Assembly: GCA_963800325.1 (NCBI GenBank) | Contig: CAWDAQ010000006.1 | Location: forward strand, 313,839 to 377,838 | Direction of reading: 5' to 3' | Length of the DNA stretch: 64,000 bases | Source: CAWDAQ01 sp963800325 | GTDB lineage: Bacteria; Actinomycetota; Actinomycetes; Actinomycetales; Dermatophilaceae | Shown: piece by piece, positions 23,691-32,177 of the stretch | Layout of the letters: every line of letters begins with the position of its first letter | Numbering within the stretch: the stretch's first letter is position 1 | Made by a program: the position numbers and the translations under genes | The notes under the pieces: model-generated | Told to the model about the DNA's origin: nothing | Databases searched by the model: none | The model's input: the letters and a program-made list of their open reading frames with translations, nothing else

Positions 23691-25880
23691 ATGCACGGAC
23701 GGGTCCGGGACTGGCTGGCCACCACCCGTGGCCGGGTGCTCGCCTCCGACCCCGGGCTGACCCGACTCCGGCAGGCGACCGGGACCGTCGTCGCCCTCTC
23801 CAGCGCGATCGTCGTCGAGTTCGGCTTCGCCCGCCTCGTCGGCGCGTCCGCGCAGTCGAGCGTCGTCATGGTCCTGCTCGGCGCGGTGCTCGCGATGATG
23901 GGGTCGATGGCGCTCACCGGGACGAGCGCGTGGGGCAAGGCGAAGGTCGCGGTGTTCTTCCCGGTCGCGATCGGCACCGGCCTGACGGTCGGCGCGCTGG
24001 TGCAGGCGAACACGAGCCTGCGGCTCGCGATGTTCGTCGTGATGTCCTTCCTCGCGGTGTACGTGCGGCGGTTCGGGCTGCCGTTCTTCTTCTACGGGTT
24101 CATGGGGTGGATGGGGTTCTTCTTCGCCTCGTTCCTCAAGGCGACCCCGGGGATGGTGCCGGGGCTCGTCGTCGCCGCGGCGGTCGCCGCGGGGTGGGTG
24201 TGGCTGCTCTCGGTGACCGTCCTGCGCACCGACCCGGCCACCGTGCTGCGCCGGACGATGGGGGCGTTCTCCGGGCGGGCCCGGGCAGCGGCGCGGGCGG
24301 CCGCCGACCTGCTCGAGGCGGGCCCGGGGGACGGTCCGCGGCAGCGGCGGGTGCGCCGCCGGCTCGCGACGTGCCAGGCGGGGGTGACCGAGGCGGCGCT
24401 CATGGCCGAGGCGTGGTCCGAGGAGCGGGGGGCTCTGCCGTCGGGCTGGTCGGCGCCGGCCCTGCGGCGTCGACTGCTGGACGCGCAGCAGAGCATCGAC
24501 CGGGTCATCGGCGCGGCGCACGCGCTCGTCGGGGGCGACCCGGCCCTCGTCGACCGCGCGGTGGCCGTGCTCGACGCCCTCGGCCGGCACAGCGACGCCT
24601 CGACCCGTCGGGTCGCGCAGGACCTCGACGCCGCGGTGTCGGCGTCCGCCGAGGACGCCCCCGGCCGGGCGGCGTCGCGGCGGCTCGTCGTCGCCGTGCT
24701 CGACCACCTCGACCTGCGGGCCGAGCGGGACACCCCGCCGACGGTGGACCCCGTCGCCGACTTCGGCGCGGCCGCACCGCTGATGATGGGCAACCTGCCG
24801 GGGTCCCCGGCGGTGGCCCGGGACGTCACCGCGAGGGGGTTCGCGTGGAACCCCATCACCCGGCTCGACCTGACGACCCGCCAGTCGGTGCAGGTCGCGC
24901 TCGCCGGGGCCGTCGCCGTCGTGGCCGGCTACGAGCTGTCACCGAAGCGGTACTACTGGGCGGTCATCGCCGCGTTCGTCACCTTCACCGGCACCGCGAC
25001 CCGTTCGGAGGTGTTCATCAAGGGGTGGAACCGGGTCCTCGGGACGCTGCTCGGGCTCGTCGCCGCGATCTGGGCCGCGCACCTCACAGTCGGGCACACC
25101 GGGGCGGTCGTCGGGACGATCCTGCTCTGCGTCTTCCTCGGCTTCTACCTCATCCGGGTCTCGTACGCGTACATGATCTTCTTCGTCACGGTGATGATCG
25201 GGCAGATGTACACGATCCTCGGGATGTTCAGCGACCGGCTGCTCCTGCTCCGGCTCGAGGAGACCGTGGTCGGCGCGGTCGCCGGCGCCGCGGTCGCGCT
25301 CGTCGTGACGCCGCTGTCGACGCGGGACACCGTGCGCAGCGCCCGCGACGGCCTGCTCGGCTCGCTCGCGGACCTGCTCGACGCGGCGGCCGACTGGCTC
25401 GAGCGGGACGAAGACCGCCCCGACCTCGACGCGCTCGCCCGCGCCCTCGACGACCGGGCCCGCCGCCTGCAGCTCGTCGCCCGGCCCCTGACCCGTCCGC
25501 TGGTGTGGGGCAACCACAGCCCCCGCACCCGGCACCGGCTCGCGCTCCACCTCGCCGCGGTCGCCCGCGCCCGGGCCCTCGTGGTCGACCTGCGGCAACG
25601 GCCGACCGCGCACCCGCAGGACGCGGCGGCGGGCTGCCGGGCCCTGGCGGAGGCGACCCGGCGGCTGAGCGAGGCCCGTCCGGGCCGGCCCGCCCCGGAG
25701 ACCGAGGAGCCGCTCGAGCGGGGCGACGCCGCGCTGTTCGCCGCGGACGGCGTCCCGGACGACCTCGTGCTGCGCCGGCTGGCCCGGCTGCACGCCACCC
25801 TCGGCGAGCTCGCCGTCCGGGAGGAGGACCACCCCGAGCGTCAGCGGGAGGTCCGGCGCAGCCTGCCGCAGCCGGACTGA
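23691..25880 (+). CDS. FUSC family inner-membrane transporter
   Basis: The 729-residue protein has two hydrophobic blocks of about six segments each (about residues 18-180 and 395-545) separated by a soluble helical domain, with a C-terminal soluble region. This repeat layout and the motif KRYYWAVIAAFVTFTGT are those of FUSC/YccS/aromatic-acid exporter proteins. It may export aromatic acids or other amphiphiles. It is transcribed alone, divergently from the oxidoreductase gene with a 142-bp gap. Confidence 0.85.
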   Translation: MHGRVRDWLATTRGRVLASDPGLTRLRQATGTVVALSSAIVVEFGFARLVGASAQSSVVMVLLGAVLAMMGSMALTGTSAWGKAKVAVFFPVAIGTGLTVGALVQANTSLRLAMFVVMSFLAVYVRRFGLPFFFYGFMGWMGFFFASFLKATPGMVPGLVVAAAVAAGWVWLLSVTVLRTDPATVLRRTMGAFSGRARAAARAAADLLEAGPGDGPRQRRVRRRLATCQAGVTEAALMAEAWSEERGALPSGWSAPALRRRLLDAQQSIDRVIGAAHALVGGDPALVDRAVAVLDALGRHSDASTRRVAQDLDAAVSASAEDAPGRAASRRLVVAVLDHLDLRAERDTPPTVDPVADFGAAAPLMMGNLPGSPAVARDVTARGFAWNPITRLDLTTRQSVQVALAGAVAVVAGYELSPKRYYWAVIAAFVTFTGTATRSEVFIKGWNRVLGTLLGLVAAIWAAHLTVGHTGAVVGTILLCVFLGFYLIRVSYAYMIFFVTVMIGQMYTILGMFSDRLLLLRLEETVVGAVAGAAVALVVTPLSTRDTVRSARDGLLGSLADLLDAAADWLERDEDRPDLDALARALDDRARRLQLVARPLTRPLVWGNHSPRTRHRLALHLAAVARARALVVDLRQRPTAHPQDAAAGCRALAEATRRLSEARPGRPAPETEEPLERGDAALFAADGVPDDLVLRRLARLHATLGELAVREEDHPERQREVRRSLPQPD

Positions 25881-25970
25881 GCGCGCTCGCTGACCCGACG
25901 TACCGGACCTACCGGGCGGTTCTGGCGCGAAACCCCCGCGAGGACCGGGGCGCTCCTACACTCCTGCCGC

Positions 25971-26549
25971 ATGACGCCCCCCGCGGCCTGGCACGTCCCC
26001 GCCTTCCTCGTCCGTCAGCGGATCACGATGATGGTCAACCGGTACGAGGTGCTCGACGCCGGCCCGGGGGGTGCGCCGGGGCCGCTGCTCGCGCTCGCGC
26101 AGCAGAAGCGGATGGCCCTGAAGGAGCACGTGACGTTCTACTCCGACGACAGCCGCACCGAGCCCTTGTTCTCCTTCACCGCCCGCAAGCGGATCGACCT
26201 CGCCTCCGGGTACGACGTCGCGGACGGCGCCGGGACCCCGCTCGGCGCGTTCCGCAAGGACTTCGGCAAGAGCCTCCTCCGCTCGAGCTGGCACCTGTCC
26301 GGGCCGGGCCTGGAGGCGTTCGGGCAGGAGCGCAGCCTGCCCGTCGCGCTGCTGCGGCGGGTCAGCGAGAACATGCCGCTGGTGTTCCACTTCGACTTCG
26401 TCGACACCGGGTCGGGTGCGCCGGTGATGTCGGTCGAGCGCCGGTGGGGACTGCGGGACACCTACACGGTGACCATCCCCGACCCGCGACTCGACCTGCG
26501 CGTGGCCGCCTCAATGGCGGTCGCCCTCGACGCCCTCCAGGGCCGCTGA
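25971..26549 (+). CDS. LURP-one-related / scramblase-like protein
   Basis: The 192-residue beta-rich protein has FLVRQRITMMVNRYEVLD and LFSFTARKRIDLASGYDVAD, which follow the repeating strand pattern of LURP-one-related/Tubby-like proteins. There is no signal peptide or clear membrane segment. The bacterial members have no established function. The ATG at 25971 is taken because the domain starts immediately. It is followed directly by the family A palindrome (26553-26634). Confidence 0.75.
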   Translation: MTPPAAWHVPAFLVRQRITMMVNRYEVLDAGPGGAPGPLLALAQQKRMALKEHVTFYSDDSRTEPLFSFTARKRIDLASGYDVADGAGTPLGAFRKDFGKSLLRSSWHLSGPGLEAFGQERSLPVALLRRVSENMPLVFHFDFVDTGSGAPVMSVERRWGLRDTYTVTIPDPRLDLRVAASMAVALDALQGR

Positions 26550-26552
26550 CGA

Positions 26553-26634
26553 GTCCGCACTTCGTGCCCGGTTGGCCGCGCGCGACGGCGGTGTTCGGGC
26601 GGTTTGCGCGGCCGGACGGGCACGAAGTGCGGAC
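26553..26634. repeat. Intergenic palindrome, family A copy 2
   Basis: Perfect 18-bp arms GTCCGCACTTCGTGCCCG (26553-26570) and its complement (26617-26634), plus inner GGCCGCG (26574-26580) and CGCGGCC (26607-26613), lie between the convergent LURP-like and DUF2252 genes. It begins 3 bp after the LURP-like stop, so it probably acts as a bidirectional terminator. Confidence 0.88.
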
Positions 26635-26676
26635 TACGGCACGCGCGGGTGGGGGCGGGGTGACGTCGCGGAGGGG

Positions 26677-28104
26677 TCAGTCGGCGTCCGCGCAGGGCAC
26701 CCGGCCGGTGCGGACGGCCTCCACGAGGCTCGCGTGGTCGCGTTCGGTCTGGTCGGCGTAGGCCCGGGCGAACCGGCACATGGCCTGGTCGACGTTGTCG
26801 CCCTTGCCGACGTAGCCGGCGATCATCGACGCCCCGCTCGTGCGGGCGTGCCCCTTGGCGAGCAGCCGACCACAGATCCCGGCGTAGTCGATCAGGGCCC
26901 CCGCGCCGAGGTTGTCGACCGAGATCGTGCCCTTCATGTTCCGGAACTGGCGCACGTAGAACTGGCGGCCCTCGACGGTGGTCCACCCGAGCAGCGGGTC
27001 GCTGACGGTCTGGAGTGCCTGCTGGTACTCCACGACCCGCTGCCCCTGGTGGGCGTGCCAGGCGGAGTCGCCGTGGACGTACGGGGCGATGACGCTCCGG
27101 CGGGCCTGCTTGAGCTGGAGGAAGACGACGTCGTCGGGGCTGCTGCCCTCGCACAGGGCGACGTAGGCGCGCAGCCCGACGCTGCCGACCCCGACGACCT
27201 TGTGGGCGATGTCGACGAGGGTGTAGCCGCTCAGCAGCCGCCGCCACTGCGCCGGGAGGGTCTCGAGGTAGTCGTCGAGAGCCTGCGCGACGTGGTCGAA
27301 CTCCTCCTCGTCGAGGCGGGTGATCAGCGGCGGCGACTCGATGATCCGGCGCCCGTCCCCCCGGTCCTCGGTGAACTTCGGCAGCGCCCGGTCGCTGATG
27401 TTCCGGCGGGCCTTCTTCGCGGCGCGCTTGACCTCCTTGCGCAGCGACTTCTTCTCGGCGGTCTCGCGGAGCCGGTCGGCGTCGATGCGGTCGTAGGCGC
27501 GGTCGAGCAGGGGCTGTTCGGCGAGCCAGCGGACCTGCTCGCGGTAGGTGCGCACGCAGGACGCGACCGCCTCGCCGCACTGCTCCTCGCTCGACGAGTT
27601 CTGCCGCCCGGCGACCCAGATGCTCGCGGCGAGCCGGCGCAGGTCCCACTCCCAGCCGCCGGGATGGGCCTCGTCGAAGTCGTTGAGGTCGATGACGAGG
27701 TCGCGCTCCGGGGAGGCGTAGAACCCGAAGTTGCCGAGGTGGGAGTCGCCGCAGATGACCGGGCGGATGCCGGTCGCGGGCAGGTGGCCGAGGTCCTCGG
27801 CCATGACGACGGCGGTGCCGCGCAGGAAGCCGTACGGCGAGGCGACCATCCGCTTGACGCGGACGGGGACGAGCCAGTCGACGCGGCCCTCGTGGGCGAG
27901 GTTGATCTGGTCGACGACGTCCGGCCGGTCGTCGGGCGGGTCCCAGTCGCCGAGCGCCGACCGGGGGACCTCCTTGCGCAGGCCCTTGCCGAGCTCGTGC
28001 CGCTCCGACCGGGGGCTCGTGCGGCGTCGCAGGGAGGCGTAGACCTCGCCGTCCACCGCCGGCAGCACCACGTGCCTGTGGGCCCGGTTGGTCGCACCGT
28101 TCAC
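26677..28104 (-). CDS. DUF2252 family protein
   Basis: The 475-residue protein has a kinase-like core: ICGDSHLGNFGFY (about residues 124-136) and LVIDLNDFDEAHPGGWEWDL resemble the catalytic loop and DxD metal motif of aminoglycoside-phosphotransferase folds. GSVGLRAYVALCEG and FYVRQFRNMKG are other family blocks. The reaction is unknown. The GTG at 28104 has GAGGAG upstream; an in-frame start at 28143 is possible. The gene follows a gap after a hypothetical protein and ends near family A copy 2. Confidence 0.82.
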   Translation of the reverse strand: MNGATNRAHRHVVLPAVDGEVYASLRRRTSPRSERHELGKGLRKEVPRSALGDWDPPDDRPDVVDQINLAHEGRVDWLVPVRVKRMVASPYGFLRGTAVVMAEDLGHLPATGIRPVICGDSHLGNFGFYASPERDLVIDLNDFDEAHPGGWEWDLRRLAASIWVAGRQNSSSEEQCGEAVASCVRTYREQVRWLAEQPLLDRAYDRIDADRLRETAEKKSLRKEVKRAAKKARRNISDRALPKFTEDRGDGRRIIESPPLITRLDEEEFDHVAQALDDYLETLPAQWRRLLSGYTLVDIAHKVVGVGSVGLRAYVALCEGSSPDDVVFLQLKQARRSVIAPYVHGDSAWHAHQGQRVVEYQQALQTVSDPLLGWTTVEGRQFYVRQFRNMKGTISVDNLGAGALIDYAGICGRLLAKGHARTSGASMIAGYVGKGDNVDQAMCRFARAYADQTERDHASLVEAVRTGRVPCADAD

Positions 28105-28187
28105 GTCCGTCTCCTCGGCGGTCGGCTGGGCCGCCACCGGCACTGGTGGCGCCGGTCACACACCGTACGCCCGGAGGGGCCTGCGGC

Positions 28188-28646
28188 TCAGGGCACCTCG
28201 TCGAGGACCTCGTGCAGGCGGCCGACCGGAACCGACCGGCCGCCGCTGCGCCAGACGGGCCGGCCGTCCTCCCCGACCGCGGGCTCGAGGACGCACGTGC
28301 CCGGCCCGTCCACCCGGGGGACCTCGGGCCAGGGCGCGCCCAGCTCGTCCATGACGTCGTCCTGGAGCGCGGACGCGACACGGACGGCGAGGACGGCGAG
28401 GTCCGCAGGGTCGGCGCCGACGGTGGCGCGGAAGGTGTGGGTGGCGGTGACCACGAGGACCTCGGCCTCCTCCGGGTCCGGCTCGCCGGCGACGAAGTCC
28501 CGGTAGGCGGTCGTGGTCGGGCCGTGGACGGTCACCTCGCCCGCTGGTCCCGGTGCGGAGGCGAAGTCGGCGAGGACGTCCCGCAGCGGCGGCACGGCCG
28601 CGTCGGGGACGCCGTGCAGGCGGCCGGTGGGCGCGGCATCGCTCAT
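28188..28646 (-). CDS. Hypothetical protein
   Basis: The 152-residue soluble protein has no motif I recognise; the middle reads VLVVTATHTFRATVGADPAD and the end VPVGRLHEVLDEVP. The ATG at 28646 overlaps the TGA of the upstream membrane-protein frame (ATGA), which suggests coupling. The frame is also open upstream through the second half of that membrane protein (see 28643-29224), so if the frameshift there were repaired this protein would be its C-terminal extension. Confidence 0.55.
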   Translation of the reverse strand: MSDAAPTGRLHGVPDAAVPPLRDVLADFASAPGPAGEVTVHGPTTTAYRDFVAGEPDPEEAEVLVVTATHTFRATVGADPADLAVLAVRVASALQDDVMDELGAPWPEVPRVDGPGTCVLEPAVGEDGRPVWRSGGRSVPVGRLHEVLDEVP

Positions 28647-29224
28647 CCCGCGAGCGTAGGGCTGCGGTGGGGCCGCCGCGCGCAGCTCGGCGAGCCGTCG
28701 CCGGTACCACCGGGTCGCCGCCACGTGCGCCCCGGCGCCTGCCGCGAAGAACGCCGCGCCCCACCAGCCGGGCGTGGACCCCCGGACCGCCGAGACGGCG
28801 TAGGCGAGGGCCACGGCGCCGAGGAAGACCGGCGCCCACCACTGGCGACGGAACCGGCGAGGGAGTAGGCGACCATCCGTTCGCCGGCGGAGCGCAGTTC
28901 CTCGTCCTCCGGGACGGGCGCCCCGGGGCGGAGCGACCTCCCGATCTCCGCGCGCCGTCCGCGAGGCAGCGGACCCACCGCACGTACGAACTGTTGCTGG
29001 CTCCTCTTCGAGTGGATCCCCAGGATGACCGAGACGACCGCACTCACCGCCACGACGCTGCCGCCGGGGAAGGCGGGGGCTCCGTCCCACAGGACCCCGG
29101 AGAGCGCGTTCACCACCACGAACACCGGGAGGACGACGACCCACAGGAGGAGGGCGTGGAGCCACCACGGTGCGTTCTCCAGGCGCTCCCGGTTCCGCTC
29201 CCGCCACCCCGGCCGGTCGTTCAC
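28643..29224 (-). pseudogene. Small membrane protein with probable 1-nt frameshift
   Basis: The first 110 codons read as a normal protein with two membrane segments (WWLHALLLWVVVLPVFVVV, and a second after it) and RSAGERMVAYSL near 28870. After that this frame is low-complexity Ser/Arg/Pro, while the neighbouring frame continues with RRFRRQWWAPVFLGAVALAY and ends WYRRRLAELRAA, matching the tail of its neighbour at 29221-29415. Adding one base near 28860 joins the two. The GTG start at 29224 overlaps the upstream stop. A sequencing error is possible. Confidence 0.55.
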
Positions 29225-29415
29225 GTCGCCTCCCCGTGGCTCGCGGCGTCCTGGAGCTCGGCCAGCCGCCGCCGCAGTCTGCGCCCGACCCATAGCCGCC
29301 AGACCGCGGCGAGCCCGACGAGGACGGCGGCGTTCGCCCTTTCTCGGGCGAGGACGCTGACCCAGGGTTCCTGCCCGGGCGTCACCCAGAGCCCGCGCCG
29401 CTCCCCCCACCCCAT
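29221..29415 (-). CDS. Short membrane protein, probable C-terminal fragment of the local paralogue family
   Basis: The 64-residue product has one weak hydrophobic segment and ends GRRLRRRLAELQDAASHGEA, like the tails of the neighbouring membrane proteins. It starts ATG at 29415, 20 bp after the stop of the 84-residue N-terminal-type fragment, in a different frame. The two could be the halves of one broken gene. Its TGA overlaps the GTG of the downstream gene. Confidence 0.45.
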   Translation of the reverse strand: MGWGERRGLWVTPGQEPWVSVLARERANAAVLVGLAAVWRLWVGRRLRRRLAELQDAASHGEAT

Positions 29416-29434
29416 GGGTGAGAAACCTACGTGG

Positions 29435-29689
29435 CTACCACCTCGGAGGGTGGCGGTTCGCGGAAAGCGTCGCCGCCCCGGGGAAGGACCCGAACACCGT
29501 CGGCAGGACCGCCCCGAGAACGCACGCGACCACGGCCTGAAGGGCTGCTTGGGCGAGGGCGTCGGACGCCGACGCGCCGTTGACGAGGGCCAGCAGCGTC
29601 GCCACGAGCGCGCCGACGGCTCCGGTGGTCAGGGCGACGCCCCACCACCGGCCGGTCAGGGTCCGGTAGCGCAGCTCGACTCCGCTCAC
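29435..29689 (-). CDS. Short membrane protein, probable N-terminal fragment of the local paralogue family
   Basis: The 84-residue product begins VSGVELRYRTLTGRWWGVAL, parallel to VGGLEVRYRVLKGERWAIGL of the neighbour at 29686-30228, and has two membrane segments, then stops where the neighbour continues. It therefore corresponds to only the first half of the family. The GTG start overlaps the upstream TGA (GTGA). Confidence 0.5.
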   Translation of the reverse strand: MSGVELRYRTLTGRWWGVALTTGAVGALVATLLALVNGASASDALAQAALQAVVACVLGAVLPTVFGSFPGAATLSANRHPPRW

Positions 29690-30228
29690 GGCCCGGACCT
29701 CATCCGCTCCAACCGCCGTCGCATCGTCCACGGCAGGACGAGCCACGTGTAGAGCGGGAGGAGCAGCCACGCCCCGGCGAGGATGCCGTCCCACGGGTGC
29801 GCGGGGCCCCAGACGAGGTAGGCGACCGCGACGACGGCGCTGAGGGCCGTGACCGCCCACTGTGACGCGCGAAGTCCCGCGACCCGGCGCTCGAGGTGGG
29901 CGACCGCCGCCCGGCGGGTCGCGTCCTCGTGCGGCACCGGGCCGCCCCACACCGCCCGCAGGATCTGGATCCGCTCCTCGTCGGTGTCGCCGTCGACGAG
30001 GTCGAGCCGGGCGTTGAGCTGAGCCGGGACCAGCCACACGCCCGCCACCGCGAGGAGCACCGCGAAGATGGCAGCGGACACCAAGGAGTAGGAGACCGTC
30101 GGCTCCGCGAAGAGCAGTCCGAAGAGTGCGAACATCACCGTGGAGCACGCAGCCGAGCCGGCAGCGGCGAGCCCGATGGCCCACCGCTCGCCCTTCAGGA
30201 CGCGGTAGCGCACCTCGAGTCCTCCCAC
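29686..30228 (-). CDS. Four-segment membrane protein (full-length member of the local family)
   Basis: The 180-residue protein has two N-terminal membrane segments (about 18-60), a charged soluble linker with DGDTDEERIQILRAVWGG, two further segments (about 125-165) and a basic tail RRRLERMRSGP. The GTG at 30228 matches the start of the related 84-residue neighbour; a GTG five codons later with GGGAGGA before it is an alternative. It is the first gene of a coupled run of four small genes. No function is known. Confidence 0.6.
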   Translation of the reverse strand: MGGLEVRYRVLKGERWAIGLAAAGSAACSTVMFALFGLLFAEPTVSYSLVSAAIFAVLLAVAGVWLVPAQLNARLDLVDGDTDEERIQILRAVWGGPVPHEDATRRAAVAHLERRVAGLRASQWAVTALSAVVAVAYLVWGPAHPWDGILAGAWLLLPLYTWLVLPWTMRRRLERMRSGP

Positions 30229-30353
30229 GGCCCAGAACGCTAGCCCCCCGGCGGGTCCGCCGAGCGGGTTCCGTGGAAGAAACCACCGGAGATCCGGCCT
30301 TCGCTGAAGGCCCTTCTCGAACGATGGTGCTGGACCCGGGACAACCCCGGTGG

Positions 30354-30440
30354 TGGTGCGCGAGGGGGGAGTTGAACCCCCACGCCCTCTCGGGCACACG
30401 GACCTGAACCGTGCGCGTCTGCCTATTCCGCCACTCGCGC
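30354..30440 (-). tRNA. tRNA-Leu (anticodon CAG)
   Basis: The minus strand folds into a cloverleaf: acceptor GCGCGAG (from 30440) pairs with CTCGCGC (to 30358), the anticodon loop reads TTCAGGT with CAG, a long variable arm (CCCGAGAGGGC region) marks a class II tRNA, and the T-loop has GTTCAACTC. The 3' CCA is encoded (30354-30356). This tRNA-Leu beside fhaA is a common actinobacterial arrangement. Confidence 0.95.
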
Positions 30441-30553
30441 GCGCCACCACATGATTCCCCATGGCCACCCGGATCACCAAACCACAGGCCAGCCCGACCG
30501 GGCCCCCGACCGGGACCCGACCGTCCCGGACCCTCGCCACACCCCCGTCCCCA

Positions 30554-30622
30554 CCCCCGTCAGTGGCCACGCAAGCCCGCCGAGACGCCCTCGGGACGGG
30601 ATTCCGTGGCCACTCACGGGGG
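30554..30622. repeat. Intergenic inverted repeat upstream of fhaA
   Basis: An 18-bp arm CCCCCGTCAGTGGCCACG (30554-30571) pairs with 30605-30622 with one mismatch across a 33-bp loop. It lies in the 297-bp gap between tRNA-Leu and fhaA. The rest of that gap shows only C-rich simple sequence and a possible -10 (TACGAT, 30690-30695) about 43 bp before the fhaA start. The hairpin could insulate fhaA from divergent tRNA transcription. Confidence 0.65.
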
Positions 30623-30737
30623 TGGGTGGGCGTTCCCCGGGCGACGGGCCCGAGAGCGCGCCGTCGACGACGCTCCCACGACGGGCCAGTACGATCGGCG
30701 ACGAGGACCGGGAGGACCAGAGAAGGAGGTGCGGGTC

Positions 30738-31652
30738 GTGGGTCTGTTCCAGCGCGTCGAGCAGAAGCTCGAACGTGCCGTCAACGGTGCGTTCGCCCGT
30801 GCCTTCCGGTCCGAGGTCCAGCCGGTCGAGATCGCCTCCGCGATCCGCCGGGCGATGGACGACCGCGCCGCCGTGCTCGGCCGGGGCCGGACGATCGTGC
30901 CGAACATGTTCACGGTCGAGCTCTCCGACACCGACTTCGACCGCCTCGTGGAGTACGAGGAGGACCTCGAGGACGAGCTCATCGCCGCGGCCGAGGAGCA
31001 CGCCGAGAGCCAGCACTACCAGCCCGGGGGCCCGCTCCGCGTCGGCTTCGAGGCCGCCGAGGACCTCGAGACCGGGGTCTTCCGCGTGCGCCCGTCGACG
31101 GCGCGTCACCCCGACCAGGGCCGCGAGCGGTGGTCGCCGCCCCCGGAGGAGGACGAGGACTGGGACGAGCCGGGATACGCGGGCAACGCCGAGGCCGCAG
31201 GTGCCGCCGAGGCCGCAGGTGCCGCCGAGGCCGCAGGTGCCGCCGGGGCCGCAGGTGCCGCTGCGGGTGGGTACGCCGCCGCGCACCGACCCCAGGAGCG
31301 TCCCCGCCACCGGGTGGTCGAGGAGCACGAGCCGCCCCCGCGGCGGGTCAACCCGGCCGACCGCCCGTGGCTCGACGTCGACGGCGAGCGCTACCCCCTC
31401 ATGGGGCCGATGACCGTCCTCGGCCGGGACGAGAGCGCCGACATCGTCCTCGACGACCCCGGCATCTCCCGGCGCCACTGCGAGGTGCGCGTCACCAACG
31501 ACGGGCCCCACCTCGTCACGACGCTGCGGGACCTGCAGTCGACGAACGGGACGTTCGTCAACGGCGAGCGGGTGACGAGCACCCGCCTGCACGACCACGA
31601 CGCACTCACCGTCGGCCGGACGACGGTGACCTACCGGGCGGGGCGCCGGTGA
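30738..31652 (+). CDS. fhaA: FhaA: DUF3662 and FHA domain protein
   Basis: The 304-residue protein has an N-terminal DUF3662 domain (about 1-120; GLFQRVEQKLERAVNGAFAR and VPNMFTVELSDTDFDRL), a low-complexity linker with an EAAGAA repeat (about 150-176) and a C-terminal FHA domain (about 210-300; VLGRDESADIVLDDPGISRR, LQSTNGTFVNGERV). In mycobacteria FhaA binds phosphorylated partners including the MviN pseudokinase and affects peptidoglycan synthesis. The GTG at 30738 has AAGGAGGT eight bases upstream. It is first in the cell-wall phospho-signalling operon. Confidence 0.93.
   Translation: MGLFQRVEQKLERAVNGAFARAFRSEVQPVEIASAIRRAMDDRAAVLGRGRTIVPNMFTVELSDTDFDRLVEYEEDLEDELIAAAEEHAESQHYQPGGPLRVGFEAAEDLETGVFRVRPSTARHPDQGRERWSPPPEEDEDWDEPGYAGNAEAAGAAEAAGAAEAAGAAGAAGAAAGGYAAAHRPQERPRHRVVEEHEPPPRRVNPADRPWLDVDGERYPLMGPMTVLGRDESADIVLDDPGISRRHCEVRVTNDGPHLVTTLRDLQSTNGTFVNGERVTSTRLHDHDALTVGRTTVTYRAGRR
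31191..31262 (+). repeat. 18-bp tandem repeat inside fhaA
   Basis: Four consecutive 18-bp units, with consensus GAGGCCGCAGGTGCCGCC, run from 31191 to 31262; the first three are identical. They encode a repeated Glu-Ala-Ala-Gly-Ala-Ala hexapeptide in the linker between the DUF3662 and FHA domains. Unit length is a multiple of three, so copy-number changes keep the frame. Confidence 0.9.
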
Positions 31653-31694
31653 CGGCGCGCGGGACCGACGACACGGGACGGGCACCGAGCAGGC

Positions 31695-32159
31695 ATGAGT
31701 GAGCTGACCCTGACGATCATGCGGCTCGGGTTGCTCGTGCTGCTCTGGCTCTTCGTGTTCAGCATCGCGGGGGTGCTGCGCAGCGACCTGTACGGCACCC
31801 GCGTCGTCTCCCGACCCACGACCTCCCCGAAGGGGTCGGCGCCGGCACCCAAGGGCCGCGGCCGCCGTCGTCCCACCCGGCTCGTCGTCACCTCGGGCCG
31901 GCTCGCCGGGACCAGCCTGCCGCTGAAGGAGTCCGGCATGCTCATCGGCCGAAACCCGGAGTGCACCCTCGTCCTCGAGGACGACTTCGCCTCCGGACGG
32001 CACGCCCGCGTCTACGCCACCGAGGAGGGCTGGTTCGTCGAGGACCTCGGCTCCACGAACGGGACCTTCGTCGAGCAGCAGCGGATCACCGGCTCCGTGC
32101 CGCTGAAGATGGGCAGTGCGCTGCGGATCGGGCGCACCGTCATCGAGCTGCGGAACTGA
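31695..32159 (+). CDS. fhaB: FhaB/FipA: membrane-anchored FHA domain protein
   Basis: The 154-residue protein has one N-terminal membrane segment (about 5-27; LGLLVLLWLFVFSIAGVL), a basic linker and an FHA domain (about 57-150; LIGRNPECTLVLEDDFASGRHA, GSTNGTFVEQQRITG). In mycobacteria FipA is a substrate of Pkn kinases and links FhaB with FtsZ and FtsQ under stress. It lies 42 bp after fhaA and 18 bp before pstP in the same operon. Confidence 0.92.
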   Translation: MSELTLTIMRLGLLVLLWLFVFSIAGVLRSDLYGTRVVSRPTTSPKGSAPAPKGRGRRRPTRLVVTSGRLAGTSLPLKESGMLIGRNPECTLVLEDDFASGRHARVYATEEGWFVEDLGSTNGTFVEQQRITGSVPLKMGSALRIGRTVIELRN

Positions 32160-32177
32160 CCGGGAGGACCCTGCTCC

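Noticed and set aside
26462..28381. Long minus-strand reading frame over the DUF2252 gene and its flank
   Set aside because: Its translation is Arg/Pro/Ala-rich without domains; it is a shadow of DUF2252 in GC-rich DNA.
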